Assembly: GCA_947498765.1 (NCBI GenBank)
Contig: CANMLG010000016.1
Coordinates: 62,001 to 126,000, forward strand
DNA length: 64,000 bases
DNA from: an uncultured Aquimarina sp.
GTDB taxonomy: Bacteria; Bacteroidota; Bacteroidia; Flavobacteriales; Flavobacteriaceae
Direction of reading: 5' to 3'
Shown piece by piece: positions 46,119 through 56,269 of this stretch; the first letter of the stretch is position 1; every line of letters starts with the position of its first letter. Position numbers and translations under genes: made by a program. A model generated the notes under the pieces. The model saw nothing but the letters and a program-made list of their open reading frames with translations, made no database searches and had not been told where the DNA came from.

Positions 46119-49100
46119 TTATAAATCAAAGTTCAGACGTGCAAAAACAAATCTCCCTGTATACCCAAATTGAGAAACTCTACGCGAGTATACAAATTGA
46201 TCTCCAGCGGTATTACCTGGAATATTTTCAGAAGGATATACATCAAATATATTATTTGCCCCCACGGCAAGATTGATACCATCAATTAATGGAGTAGAAT
46301 AGGTAAGGTCTGTTATTATTCTGGCAGTGTAAATAGCTTCAGGGTTTGGATCTCTATTATCAAATCTAGAAACCCCTGCAAAATCATCGGGATCAATAAC
46401 TTCACCAAAAAAAGTGTTTCTCAATAAAACATTATGTTTTTTGTAACTTAAATTATTAGTTAAACTAAATTTTGTTCTGGGTTGTGCTACTGTTAAGAAA
46501 GCCTCTTCTTGCGCATCAAAAAAACGTATTACGGATTCATTACCAGCGGATAATACAGCTTGTGGTACTGTGATTTTTTTAATTTCCGTTTCAAAAAACG
46601 AAGCCGATAGGTCAGAACGCAAACGCCAATCGTTACCAAAACGTGCTTTGTGAGCAATTACAATGTCTAAACCGATAGATCGCGTGTCTAGTGCATTAGT
46701 GAAAAATCGAGCAGATTCGGCTCCAGTTTCTTGTCTTATTCTATCTAGAACATCAGTTCCTCCAACACCAAATGATCCACTAAGTGAAATACGATCATCA
46801 ATATTGATTAAATAACCATCGACGGTTACGGAAAAGCTTCCAAACTTAGAGGTGAACCCTAAACTAAAACTTTGTGAAGTTTCTTCTTTTAGTTGATCTA
46901 TACCTATTAGTTTGGCTAAACGACTATCATTGGTAAAGATTCCTTGTTCGGAAGGAATACCATTCTCAAAAATAGTACTGGTTCTACTAAAAAATTGTTG
47001 ATGTAATGAAGGGGCTCTAAACCCTGTACTATGGGCTCCTCTTATAGATAATTCCGGAATGATTTTAAGTTGACCCGCAAGTTTGTAGTTAAACGTATCT
47101 CCAAAATCCGAAAAGTTTTCATATCGAATAGCAGCGCTTAGTAATAAATTCTCGGTAACATCTGCTTCTACATCAACATATCCAGCAATACTATTACGTC
47201 TATTTTCGGTAGCGTTGTTAGGATCAAAACCACGGAATACTTGTGCACTACCGGCTAAAGGAAGACCAGTGAAATTGTTTCGAACTAGTAAATTATCAGG
47301 AGTAGTAGCCGTTACAGGTTCGCCATTACTATCATAAGATGTAAAGGAATCCTCTTCGCCAACGCCAATAGTAAAGCGTTCTACTTTAAATTCTAAACCG
47401 GCTGCAATATTTAATCCAGCAAGTTGATCATCATAAAAGCGACTAAAATCTAAATTGGTAGTATTTTGGAAAAAAGCATTGCTACCAGCATCAAAATTAC
47501 GAGGTGTTGCTACACCGAGTGTTCCATTACTTGAATTTTCTACGGTATAGTCAATAATGTTTCCTCCATAAGTATTTGAAAAGTCAACCTTCCAATCATT
47601 TATGAGGCCTTTAATCCCTACGGCCACCGATACGTCAACTATGTCGGTGCCAATTTCGGGTAAAAACCCGTTTGGAAAAGCGGGCGTGTTAGCACGACCA
47701 TCGCCTTGAGCTGGTCTACGGTAAAAACCAGCAGCCAAACCATTTCTGAAACTTAGGCCTCCAAAGGAATAAAAGGAACTGTTTTCAGAAATTGGGATTA
47801 ATAGATTTGTAAAAAACTTACCTTCTCTCAGTTTGGAGGTTCCTACTTTAAATCTAAAATCACTTCGATCTAAACCACGTTGTGCTAATTCTTGTTCATC
47901 GGCATCAAAATCCAAAGCACTTCTTAGAGCGTCAATACCACCTTCGGTTGTAACATCTAAGGCGGCGATATTGTCTTTTGTTGTTTGATCTAAATATTCG
48001 AGGTTTTGTGCTGCATTTTGATAATCAGCTAAAGTCATTTCGGCTACGTTACCGTTGTTAGCAGCAAAAATGCGTTCAGCACCATGAAAAGCTCTGAATA
48101 TATCACCGCTGTAATCTCGATTTCTTAAAGCGGGTTCTCTTGTGGATACAGTTCCTGTAAAGTTGACATAACCGCCTTTATCAGAAATCGGGATGCCATA
48201 ATTGGCTTCGATTTTTACTTTTTCGCCATCGCTACCTCCTTCAAATTGATTGGAGTTTTTACTAACGTTGGCTCCAGTGGTTACTGCAATGTTTAATTTA
48301 TTGGTAGCTTTTTTTAGTATAATATTGATTACACCAGCAATAGCATCGGATCCGTATTGTGCGGCTGCGCCATCACGTAGGATTTCAATTTTTTCGATAG
48401 CAGCGGTAGGGATAGCATTCATATCTGTACCGACCGATCCAGCTCCCACAGTACCATTAATATTAATTAAAGCACTATTGTGTCTTCGTTTCCCATTTAT
48501 TAATACCAATACTTGATCTGGACCTAAGCCTCTTAATGAAGCTGGGTCGACATGGTCGGTGCCATCGGAAACGGTTTGTGTAGTTGAGGTGAATGATGGA
48601 GCAACATAATTTAAAATTTCATTAACCGAAGTTTGTGGAGATTTACTGTTAATTTCTTTTAAATCAATGACATCAATAGGTACAGGAGAATCGGTGACTG
48701 TTCTGTTGGGATTTCTGGATCCAGTGATAACTACTTCATTTATTTGAGCTATAGAAGTAATTAAAGTTACACTGATAGTATTTTTATCTGTAATATCAAT
48801 TTCTTGTGTGGTAAAACCAATACTAGAAATTACAAGTACTTTTGCATCATCGGGGACACTTAATGTAAAATTTCCATCAAAATCTGTAACAGTACCTGTG
48901 TCTGTTTTTTCTTTTAAATAGACACTTACTCCAGGTATAGGAATTCCAGATTCGTCTGTTATTATCCCCGTAATTTCTTTGATAGAATTTATGGTGTTTT
49001 TAGTAAAAAAAGTAATGTTTGTATTTGGCTTTGTAAAAGCGATTGCGTTGTAACAATTAAAAATATAAAAGAGACTGAAAAAGAGTGCTAATTTTTGAGA

Positions 49101-49154
49101 TAAGTTTGAGTTGAAAATAAAAGATGGATTTAAGTAATGAGTGTTTTTTTTCAT
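46119..49154 (-). CDS. TonB-dependent outer-membrane receptor
   Basis: 1011 aa. N-terminal membrane-targeting stretch, carboxypeptidase-regulatory-like domain (about 60-145: ITGIITDESGIPIPGVSVYL), plug domain with SLRGLGPDQVLVLINGKRRH, EILRDGAAAQYGSDAIAGVINIIL, and a long 22-strand-type barrel ending FGYTGRFVFARLNFDL with terminal Leu. Imports a large ligand using TonB energy. No SusD-like partner lies beside it, and the plug is closer to siderophore-type receptors, so an iron complex or vitamin is more likely than a glycan. Ligand unknown. Confidence 0.92.
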   Translation of the reverse strand: MKKNTHYLNPSFIFNSNLSQKLALFFSLFYIFNCYNAIAFTKPNTNITFFTKNTINSIKEITGIITDESGIPIPGVSVYLKEKTDTGTVTDFDGNFTLSVPDDAKVLVISSIGFTTQEIDITDKNTISVTLITSIAQINEVVITGSRNPNRTVTDSPVPIDVIDLKEINSKSPQTSVNEILNYVAPSFTSTTQTVSDGTDHVDPASLRGLGPDQVLVLINGKRRHNSALININGTVGAGSVGTDMNAIPTAAIEKIEILRDGAAAQYGSDAIAGVINIILKKATNKLNIAVTTGANVSKNSNQFEGGSDGEKVKIEANYGIPISDKGGYVNFTGTVSTREPALRNRDYSGDIFRAFHGAERIFAANNGNVAEMTLADYQNAAQNLEYLDQTTKDNIAALDVTTEGGIDALRSALDFDADEQELAQRGLDRSDFRFKVGTSKLREGKFFTNLLIPISENSSFYSFGGLSFRNGLAAGFYRRPAQGDGRANTPAFPNGFLPEIGTDIVDVSVAVGIKGLINDWKVDFSNTYGGNIIDYTVENSSNGTLGVATPRNFDAGSNAFFQNTTNLDFSRFYDDQLAGLNIAAGLEFKVERFTIGVGEEDSFTSYDSNGEPVTATTPDNLLVRNNFTGLPLAGSAQVFRGFDPNNATENRRNSIAGYVDVEADVTENLLLSAAIRYENFSDFGDTFNYKLAGQLKIIPELSIRGAHSTGFRAPSLHQQFFSRTSTIFENGIPSEQGIFTNDSRLAKLIGIDQLKEETSQSFSLGFTSKFGSFSVTVDGYLINIDDRISLSGSFGVGGTDVLDRIRQETGAESARFFTNALDTRSIGLDIVIAHKARFGNDWRLRSDLSASFFETEIKKITVPQAVLSAGNESVIRFFDAQEEAFLTVAQPRTKFSLTNNLSYKKHNVLLRNTFFGEVIDPDDFAGVSRFDNRDPNPEAIYTARIITDLTYSTPLIDGINLAVGANNIFDVYPSENIPGNTAGDQFVYSRRVSQFGYTGRFVFARLNFDL

Positions 49155-49502
49155 ATCAGCATTAATTTTTGTAAGTATTTATTTTAGTATATATATCTAG
49201 ATTTAGAAATGTTTTGTGATGTATTGGTTTGTGTTGTTTTAAATTTAGTTTAAAAGAATTGGATATTAGTTAATTGTATTCTAAAAGATATGTTTAGGTT
49301 AAGCTTTTGTGTGATTTTTATGAGAGCCATTAATTAATGGGGTGATTTAATAGAAGTAATTATTTTTTTATTTAAAAGAAGGATGGATTTTATTAAAATG
49401 ATAAGTCAAATTTTACCTATGTACAGTAAAAACAAGGTGTGTTTATAAAAAGATGATTAAAAATTAGTATGAAATTGGGCTATTCCTAAGCAAAAAACTA
49501 AT
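49155..49502. other. Divergent spacer between the TonB receptor and the TrmH gene
   Basis: AT-rich leader region of the receptor gene (-). No ORF, no full promoter match and no stable hairpin was found. It passes into a heptamer tandem repeat at 49503. Confidence 0.5.
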
Positions 49503-49572
49503 TTTAGTCTTTAGTCTTTAGTCTTTAGTCTTTAGTCTTTAGTCTTTAGTCTTTAGTCTTTAGTCTTTAGTC
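49503..49572. repeat. Ten tandem copies of TTTAGTC
   Basis: Ten perfect 7-bp units followed by a partial TTTA and the related CCCTTAACCC. The last unit ends 25 nt before the TTG start of the TrmH-family gene. Tandem units of 7 bp can change number by slippage and would shift promoter or leader spacing. Confidence 0.95.
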
Positions 49573-49597
49573 TTTAACCCTTAACCCGAAATCCATT

Positions 49598-50134
49598 TTG
49601 CAACAAAACCGAAAATTAAAGAATAGCGAATTAGAGCGATTAAATATCAATCAGTTTAAAGAAGCTGAAAAAACACCGTTAATTGTGATATTAGATAATA
49701 TCAGAAGTTTGAATAATATAGGTTCTGTTTTTAGGTCGTCCGATGCCTTTTTAATTGAGAAAATTTATTTGTGTGGTATTACGGCTACTCCACCACACAA
49801 GGATATTCAAAAAACTGCTTTGGGGGCTACAGAAACGGTTGCTTGGGAGCATGTTGAAGATACGCTATTGTTAATAAATAAACTAAAAGAAGAAGCTGTT
49901 GAGGTGTTAGCTATTGAACAAGCAGAAGACGCCGTTTTTTTAAATGAATTCCTTCCTGAAAAAGGAAAAAAATATGCTATTGTTTTTGGAAATGAAGTTA
50001 AAGGAGTACAACAATCGGTAGTAAGTGCTAGTGATAATGTTATTGAAATTCCTCAATATGGGACCAAACATTCACTAAATATTTCGGTAAGCTGTGGTGT
50101 GGTACTTTGGGATCTATTTTGTAAGTTGAACTAA
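49598..50134 (+). CDS. TrmH/SpoU-family RNA 2'-O-methyltransferase
   Basis: 178 aa SPOUT enzyme. Motif 1 LDNIRSLNNIGSVFRSSDAF, motif 2 IVFGNEVKGVQ and motif 3 IPQYGTKHSLNISVSCG are present, forming the knotted SAM site. Start is TTG 49598 (no ATG in frame before motif 1; the frame is open only back to 49571). Target tRNA or rRNA nucleotide unknown; the lack of an N-terminal L30e-like domain separates it from 23S G2251-type enzymes. Confidence 0.92.
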   Translation: MQQNRKLKNSELERLNINQFKEAEKTPLIVILDNIRSLNNIGSVFRSSDAFLIEKIYLCGITATPPHKDIQKTALGATETVAWEHVEDTLLLINKLKEEAVEVLAIEQAEDAVFLNEFLPEKGKKYAIVFGNEVKGVQQSVVSASDNVIEIPQYGTKHSLNISVSCGVVLWDLFCKLN

Positions 50135-50182
50135 TTAAAAAAATACATTAATTTCAATAGTAAATTTAGAATAGGAATAGAT

Positions 50183-51163
50183 ATGTTTTTAAAAGGAATC
50201 ATAGGTTTTTTAATTATTAGTTTTTTTAGTTGTAACGCATCGAGTAGTTTGGCAGAAAAGTCGTCGGAAATTACTAGTAACGGAGAGATTGTGGTAATTC
50301 CTCCTCATAAATCAGGACGTTATTTTGATCAGGTTTTTGATGATATTAGCATTAAAACGTATACTTATGGTATAAATACTACTCAGGGTGGAAAAAAAAT
50401 AGAACTTAAGCTAGACCTGTATCAACCTATAGGAGATACATTAAAAAAAAGACCTTTGTTTATTTTTGCACATGGAGGTGGTTTTACTCAAGGGGCTAGG
50501 GATGTAATTAAGCCATCAGGTTTTTTGCAAACTTTAACAAAATCTGGTTATGTGGTGGCTTCTATTAGTTATCGATTATTGGATGTGCCTTCGAATATGC
50601 AATCCACCTCAATAGGGATTTTAAATGCGGTTGAAGATATGCGAGCGGCTATTCGTTATTTTAGAAAAGATGCCGCAGCAAATAATGAATTTAAAATTGA
50701 TACAGATCAGATTTTTATAGGTGGTTATTCTGCTGGGGCGATTACTGCATTGCATACGGCTTACTTAAATACTATTGAAAAAGTAACCACTTATGTGCCT
50801 TTTTTAGCTCCTTATGTAAATACACATAACGGTATTGAGGGAAGTAGTGGAAATCCGGGGTATACTTCTACAGTAAAAGGGGTAATTAATGTTTCGGGAG
50901 CTATTGTAAATTCAGAATTATTGGATACAAGTACGTCAATATTATATAGTTTACATGGTGAAGCAGATAAAATAGTACCTATTGATGGAAAATGGAATGG
51001 TATGGAAGGGTCTAAATTTATTCATGCTAAAGCAGAAAAATTAAACTTAACTCATAAACTAAATGCAATTCCAAATAAAGGGCATGATATTTTATGGCCT
51101 TGTACTGCTTGTAGAAAAGATTTACAACAATTTTTAGCACAAAATACGACTAAGTATAAGTAA
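50183..51163 (+). CDS. Secreted alpha/beta-hydrolase esterase
   Basis: 326 aa. Lipoprotein-like signal ending FFSC (Cys17). Oxyanion HGGGFTQG, nucleophile elbow GYSAG, acid in HGEADKIVP and His in NKGHDILWP. This HGGG arrangement is typical of carboxylesterases, including polysaccharide de-esterifying types. The final codons overlap the end of the convergent folK by 14 nt. Confidence 0.87.
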   Translation: MFLKGIIGFLIISFFSCNASSSLAEKSSEITSNGEIVVIPPHKSGRYFDQVFDDISIKTYTYGINTTQGGKKIELKLDLYQPIGDTLKKRPLFIFAHGGGFTQGARDVIKPSGFLQTLTKSGYVVASISYRLLDVPSNMQSTSIGILNAVEDMRAAIRYFRKDAAANNEFKIDTDQIFIGGYSAGAITALHTAYLNTIEKVTTYVPFLAPYVNTHNGIEGSSGNPGYTSTVKGVINVSGAIVNSELLDTSTSILYSLHGEADKIVPIDGKWNGMEGSKFIHAKAEKLNLTHKLNAIPNKGHDILWPCTACRKDLQQFLAQNTTKYK

Positions 51164-51671
51164 ATTGATGTTTTGTGGGTTTTATTTCAGAGGAATCGTG
51201 ACAGGTTGTTAAAAGTTGTTGCGTTGTTTTGTGAAATAAAGGATGCGTGTAATTTGGAGCAATATCAAGTAAAGGAATTAAAACAAATTTACGTTCATGC
51301 AATAATGGATGAGGTACAATAAGGGATTTATAATTAAATAGGCCTTCTGAAGAAAATAGGATATCTAAATCAATAGGGCGTGCTTCATAAGTAGGCCCTA
51401 TTTTAGGTTTACGGCCTAATTCTTTTTCAATTTCTTGAAGCGCAATTAAAGCATTTTTAGTATTTAATGAAGTTTCAATAGTGATACAAGCATTTAAAAA
51501 AGGAGTGCTAATAAAACCCCAAGCAGGTGTTTCATATATTAATGAGGATTTATTGATTGAACCTATGTTTTTTTTTATTAATATGCAGGCTTCTTGTAAA
51601 TGCTCAAAACGAGGCGTTATATTACTTCCTAATGAAATAATAAGTTCAATTATCGGCTTTTTTGTTTTCAA
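51150..51671 (-). CDS. folK: FolK, hydroxymethyl-dihydropterin pyrophosphokinase
   Basis: Transfers pyrophosphate from ATP to 6-hydroxymethyl-dihydropterin in folate synthesis. 173 aa. N-terminal SLGSN, then YETPAWGF, and the signature ARPIDLDILF followed by VPHPLLHERKFVLIPL. Typical length. Convergent overlap with the esterase gene. Confidence 0.95.
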   Translation of the reverse strand: MKTKKPIIELIISLGSNITPRFEHLQEACILIKKNIGSINKSSLIYETPAWGFISTPFLNACITIETSLNTKNALIALQEIEKELGRKPKIGPTYEARPIDLDILFSSEGLFNYKSLIVPHPLLHERKFVLIPLLDIAPNYTHPLFHKTTQQLLTTCHDSSEIKPTKHQFTYT

Positions 51672-51829
51672 TAACTAAAATTTAATGAACAATAACATTT
51701 AAATAGGATATGTTACTGCAATTCATTGTAAATTTAACGTTTATTAATGAATGTAGGGATAGACCTAAGTTTCCGACATAGTGATCAGATTTTTGAGTCT
51801 ATAGTTTATATTTCAATGAATAGTTTATA

Positions 51830-54502
51830 ATGAGAATAGTTTTTAAAATACTAGGGGGATTACTTTTTTTAATCATAGCTGCGTTAATCGCCATTCCTTT
51901 TTTCTTGGAAAAGAATATTGATACATTAGTGCGTAATTTTACAGCAAATCAGGTTAATGCCAAAATTGATTATTCGGATATAGATTTGAGTCTGATTAAA
52001 AGTTTTCCGAGTGCGCAATTAAAATTGGAGAATTTTGAGATTATAAATAATGCTCCCTTTGAAAATGATACGCTAGTATATGCTAAAAGTATAATAGGAA
52101 AAATATCAATAATTCAATTAATTAAAGGTTTAGACAAAGGAGTTAGCATAGATAAAATAGCCATTGATGAAGCTAAAGTGAATGTGTTAGTAAACAAGGA
52201 GGGGAAAGCAAATTATGATATAAGTATCCCAAAAGAAGAGGATGAGGTAATTGAAGAGCAGGACGAATCTGCATCAAATTTTAAATTGAATTTAGATTAC
52301 GAAATAAATGATAGTCATATTATTTATAAAGATGAAACAAGCAAGACCTATGTGGATATTGCTCATTTAACACATACAGGAAAAGGAGATGTGTCAGAAT
52401 TAATTTCCGATTTGAGTACTCATACCGAGATGGAAATGTCATTTGCCATGGGAGGTATGACGTATACCAAAGCCATGCCTATTCATTTAAAAGCATTAAT
52501 TGGTGTAGATCAAAATCAAAATAAATATACATTTAAGGAAAATGAAGCATTGATAAATCAAATTCCATTGGAATTTAATGGGTTTGTACAGTTGCTAGAA
52601 AAAGCAACGCTAATTGATATTTCATTTAATTCTAAAAAAGCTGCTTTTAAAGATTTGTTAGCATCTATACCAAGTGCTTATAAAAAAGATATCAAAGGAG
52701 TGAAAGCTAATGGTAAATTTGATTTGCATGGAACTATTAAAGGAGAAAGTACCGATGATTTGATTCCTAAAATAGATATTTCATTACGTACTGAAAATGC
52801 GAATTTTAAGTATCCAGATTTACCCAAAGGAATTGATAATATTACATTGATTGCCGATGTTAAAAACGATACGGGTTTATCAAAAGATACTCATATTGAT
52901 ATTCATAGTTTTAAAATGAAAATTGATCAAGATCAATTTTCAGCCAATGGAAAGCTAAGTAATGTTTCCGAAAATTTAAAAGTGAATTTAAAAGCTAAGG
53001 GAGTAGTTAATTTAGCAAACTTAAATCAGGCTTATCCTGTAAAGTTAGAGACAGATTTAGCAGGAATAATTAATGCAGATGTTGCCACTAGTTTTGATAT
53101 GGCTTCTTTAGAAAATGAAAAATATGAACAAATTAAAAGTAATGGAACGGTAACGTTATCTGATTTTTTGTTTGCTTCTGCAGAAATGCCTTACCCCGTT
53201 AAAATTAAGTCTGCTAAAGTCGATTTTCAGCCAAACGTAGTAAAACTGGAGCAATTTAATATGGCTACGGGCGATTCGGATTTGAGTGCTACAGGAACAT
53301 TGGAAAATGTGATTCCGTTTGTATTTTCGGATAAAGTATTGAAAGGGGATTTTACTTTAAATTCAAATACTTTTAAGGTAAGTGATTTTATGGTCGCCGA
53401 AGGAGAAGTTGAAAATGAAGAAAAAGAAGAAGCAACGGAACCTGAAACTACAGAAACGACCTCTGCTCAAGGAGCTATTCCTTCATTTTTGGATATCACT
53501 TCGCGTTTTAAAGCCACAACCGTATATTATGATAATTTAGAATTAAAAAATACTTCGGGATTATTAGCCATAAAAGATCAAAAGGCGATTTTAAAAGATA
53601 TTAATACAGATATTTTTGGAGGAAGTATCGGTTTTTCTGGTTATGTATCTACGGCAGAAAAAGAGCCTACTTTTGATATGGATTTGGATATGAAAAAGTT
53701 GAGTTTGGCTAAATCTTTTCAAAGTTTGGATATGTTGAAAAAAATGACACCAATTGCTTCGGCTTTAAATGGTGTGTTCTCCTCCAAGCTTAATTTGAAT
53801 GGAAAACTAAAAGATGATTTTTCTCCTGTATTATCTTCATTAAAAGGAAATGCCTTAGCTAATATTTTAAATGCTAAAGTGAATACAGAAAACAATAAAT
53901 TATTAAGTCAATTAAATCAACGTACTGATTTTATTAATATGGATAAGTTGAATTTAAAAGATTTAACAGCCAATTTTAATTTTGAAGATGGAAAAGTAAA
54001 CGTTAAACCTTTTGATTTTAAATTGACTGATGATATTAAAGTAACAGCAGCAGGGTCCCATAGTTTTGATGCTGCTATAGATTATAATTTAACAATGGAT
54101 TTGCCTGCAAAATATTTAGGAAGTTCGGCAAGTGGATTGTTATCTAAATTGTCTTCTGCAAATCAGGAAAATATGAAAGTTCCAGTCCCTATTTCGTTAG
54201 GAGGTTCATTTACAAGCCCGAAAATAGGTTTAGATATGAAAGGTGCAATTTCGAATTTAACTAAGCAAGTAGTAGCAAATCAAAAACAACAATTAAAACA
54301 AAAAGCAACAACTAAAGTAAAAGAAGAGGTTTCAAAGCAAGTAAAGGGAAAGGCGAAAGATGTTTTAGGAGGTTTGTTAGGAGGGAAAAAAGCAGATGAA
54401 AACTCTAAAAGTTCTTCTGATGAAAAAGAAACTAAAAATACAGAGGATAAAGTTAAAAAAGCTGCAGGAAACCTAATTAATGGGTTGTTTAAAAAGAAAT
54501 AA
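51830..54502 (+). CDS. AsmA-family inner-membrane/periplasmic protein
   Basis: 890 aa. One N-terminal transmembrane helix (ILGGLLFLIIAALIAIPFFL), then a very long beta-rich periplasmic domain with the AsmA core (about 560-790: AKSFQSLDMLKKMTPIAS, DFSPVLSSLKGNALANI). Members of this clan are thought to bridge the envelope and help lipid transport. The C-terminal 80 residues are Lys/Gln/Glu-rich low complexity (KQQLKQKATTKVKEEVSK). Confidence 0.88.
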   Translation: MRIVFKILGGLLFLIIAALIAIPFFLEKNIDTLVRNFTANQVNAKIDYSDIDLSLIKSFPSAQLKLENFEIINNAPFENDTLVYAKSIIGKISIIQLIKGLDKGVSIDKIAIDEAKVNVLVNKEGKANYDISIPKEEDEVIEEQDESASNFKLNLDYEINDSHIIYKDETSKTYVDIAHLTHTGKGDVSELISDLSTHTEMEMSFAMGGMTYTKAMPIHLKALIGVDQNQNKYTFKENEALINQIPLEFNGFVQLLEKATLIDISFNSKKAAFKDLLASIPSAYKKDIKGVKANGKFDLHGTIKGESTDDLIPKIDISLRTENANFKYPDLPKGIDNITLIADVKNDTGLSKDTHIDIHSFKMKIDQDQFSANGKLSNVSENLKVNLKAKGVVNLANLNQAYPVKLETDLAGIINADVATSFDMASLENEKYEQIKSNGTVTLSDFLFASAEMPYPVKIKSAKVDFQPNVVKLEQFNMATGDSDLSATGTLENVIPFVFSDKVLKGDFTLNSNTFKVSDFMVAEGEVENEEKEEATEPETTETTSAQGAIPSFLDITSRFKATTVYYDNLELKNTSGLLAIKDQKAILKDINTDIFGGSIGFSGYVSTAEKEPTFDMDLDMKKLSLAKSFQSLDMLKKMTPIASALNGVFSSKLNLNGKLKDDFSPVLSSLKGNALANILNAKVNTENNKLLSQLNQRTDFINMDKLNLKDLTANFNFEDGKVNVKPFDFKLTDDIKVTAAGSHSFDAAIDYNLTMDLPAKYLGSSASGLLSKLSSANQENMKVPVPISLGGSFTSPKIGLDMKGAISNLTKQVVANQKQQLKQKATTKVKEEVSKQVKGKAKDVLGGLLGGKKADENSKSSSDEKETKNTEDKVKKAAGNLINGLFKKK

Positions 54503-54585
54503 TCTTATAAAATTATAGTTTAATTAACAAATTGACATTATTTCGTCTTTGTAATTAGCATATTCATCGATTAAATTGATTGTTG

Positions 54586-54619
54586 TTGGTTTTATGGCAA
54601 CCTAGTATACCTATTTTTG
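54586..54619 (+). promoter_or_regulatory. Promoter of the GH16 gene
   Basis: TTG at 54586-54588, 23-nt spacer, TATTTTTG at 54612-54619 (TAnnTTTG), about 36 nt before the ATG. Confidence 0.55.
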
Positions 54620-54655
54620 GTAAATTGCTTAAACAACTAATTAAAAATCAATTTT

Positions 54656-56149
54656 ATGAAATTTTTTATTTCGTTGATGTCTCTTATGCTTTGCTTGAGC
54701 ATATGGGCACAACCTGCTGGTGAAAACCCAGCTAATTGGACCAAGGTAAATTCACTTTCTGACGAGTTTTCGGGTAATTCATTAAATCAAGGTAAATGGG
54801 AGTTTGGTCACCCATGGTGGCGAGGTAGATCGCCTGCTATTTTTGGGAGAGGTGCCAATGCCTTTGTTAGTAATAATCGTTTAGTTATAAGAGCTACTTG
54901 GGTTGGAGGTAATAGAGATTACATGCGATCGGGAGCAATTAGGAGTAAAAACAGAGATATGGCAGTAGGGATGTATTCTGAATGTTCCTATAAAGCGAAT
55001 AGTCTAAATATGGGGTCTAACTTTTGGTTTGCTCATAATGCAAGAGATAATCAAAATCGAGAAGATGAAATTGATGTACAAGAAGCTTTTGGATCAAGGT
55101 TTCCCAGAATTATGAATACTAATGTACACAATCCACAGCCTAATTTTACTAATGATCAGCCGCAACCTAATAAATTTAATGTTTCAGGTCCTGATATTGA
55201 TAAAGGTTTTCATAGGTATGGTGTATGGATTGTAAACAATAGAACTTTAAGATTTTATTTAGATGGTGTATTTAAAAAACAAGTAACCACTAATAGTACA
55301 ATTGAACCTTTATGGATGATTATTAACTCTGAGACTTATGATTGGATGACACCTCCAACACAAGCCCAAGTTAATGATGGATCTAAACGTGATATGTTGG
55401 TTGATTATGTTAGGACTTGGAGAAAAACAGGAAATGCTCAAGGGAATCCTAATCCCCCAAACAATGGAGGGAACGCAGGGACAGATGTCCCTATAAATAA
55501 GGTAATATCATTACGGAAAACAGGAGGAGATCGAAAATATGTTACAGGAGAAAGAAGCGGAAGTCAATTGATAGCTAGAGCAACTAGTGTACGCGGTTGG
55601 GAAAGATTTCGAGTAGAAAGTCATCCTAAAGGAGGTGTGGCATTAAAGGCATTGTCTAATAATAAATATGTTCAAGTATTGGATAGAAATGCAGAGGCTC
55701 CAGTAAGAAATCAAGGGAATTTTAAAGGAGATTGGGAACAGTTTGAATGGAAGTCAAAAGGTAATGGAAAAGTAGCTTTAAAAAGTATTCATTCAGGTAA
55801 ATGGTTACAAGCTGCTTGGAATCAAAATAATGCTATTGTTCGTGCTAGAGGAAATGCAGATAGAAGATGGGAAACATTTGATTGGCAGGTTGTAAATGGG
55901 CAGAAGATATTGGGGCAACAATCACAAGGGCTGAAAATAACCACAAATCCTGTTAAGGATATTGTAGCTGTAGAAGGTACCGCAGATGTAGATGTTCAAG
56001 TATTTGATCAAACGGGGGCAGATGTAGGCTTTAGTGTTATAAAAACTTCGGAAAATTCAATTGAATTAGATTTAGATGATGATATAGCTAATGGAATTTA
56101 CTTTTTAACTACAAAAACAGGGCAAACACTTAAAATTGTTAAGCAGTAA
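54656..56149 (+). CDS. Secreted GH16 polysaccharidase with fascin-like module and T9SS tail
   Basis: 497 aa. Signal peptide MKFFISLMSLMLCLSIWAQ. GH16 domain (about 25-260) with catalytic ExDxxE: Glu138, Asp140, Glu143 in DEIDVQEAFG. The HPWWRGRSPAIF and LVIRATWVGG segments fit the agarase/porphyranase-like side of GH16 more than laminarinases, but substrate is inference. A beta-trefoil/fascin-like module follows (about 285-415: VISLRKTGGDRKYVTGE), then a C-terminal T9SS type A domain (ITTNPVKDIVAVEG...NGIYFLTTK). The enzyme is therefore exported to the surface or medium. Confidence 0.9.
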   Translation: MKFFISLMSLMLCLSIWAQPAGENPANWTKVNSLSDEFSGNSLNQGKWEFGHPWWRGRSPAIFGRGANAFVSNNRLVIRATWVGGNRDYMRSGAIRSKNRDMAVGMYSECSYKANSLNMGSNFWFAHNARDNQNREDEIDVQEAFGSRFPRIMNTNVHNPQPNFTNDQPQPNKFNVSGPDIDKGFHRYGVWIVNNRTLRFYLDGVFKKQVTTNSTIEPLWMIINSETYDWMTPPTQAQVNDGSKRDMLVDYVRTWRKTGNAQGNPNPPNNGGNAGTDVPINKVISLRKTGGDRKYVTGERSGSQLIARATSVRGWERFRVESHPKGGVALKALSNNKYVQVLDRNAEAPVRNQGNFKGDWEQFEWKSKGNGKVALKSIHSGKWLQAAWNQNNAIVRARGNADRRWETFDWQVVNGQKILGQQSQGLKITTNPVKDIVAVEGTADVDVQVFDQTGADVGFSVIKTSENSIELDLDDDIANGIYFLTTKTGQTLKIVKQ

Positions 56150-56269
56150 CTTTTAATTGGTTTGCTGAATTTTGGATTATTATTAAAAAGAAAAACTTAT
56201 AAATCATGAAATGTTTTATAAGTTTTATAGACAAAGAATGTAAATATAAAAACAAATAAATAAAATACA

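Noticed and set aside
49503-49572. Possible CRISPR array
   Set aside because: Units are contiguous 7-bp repeats without spacers, and no cas genes are present.
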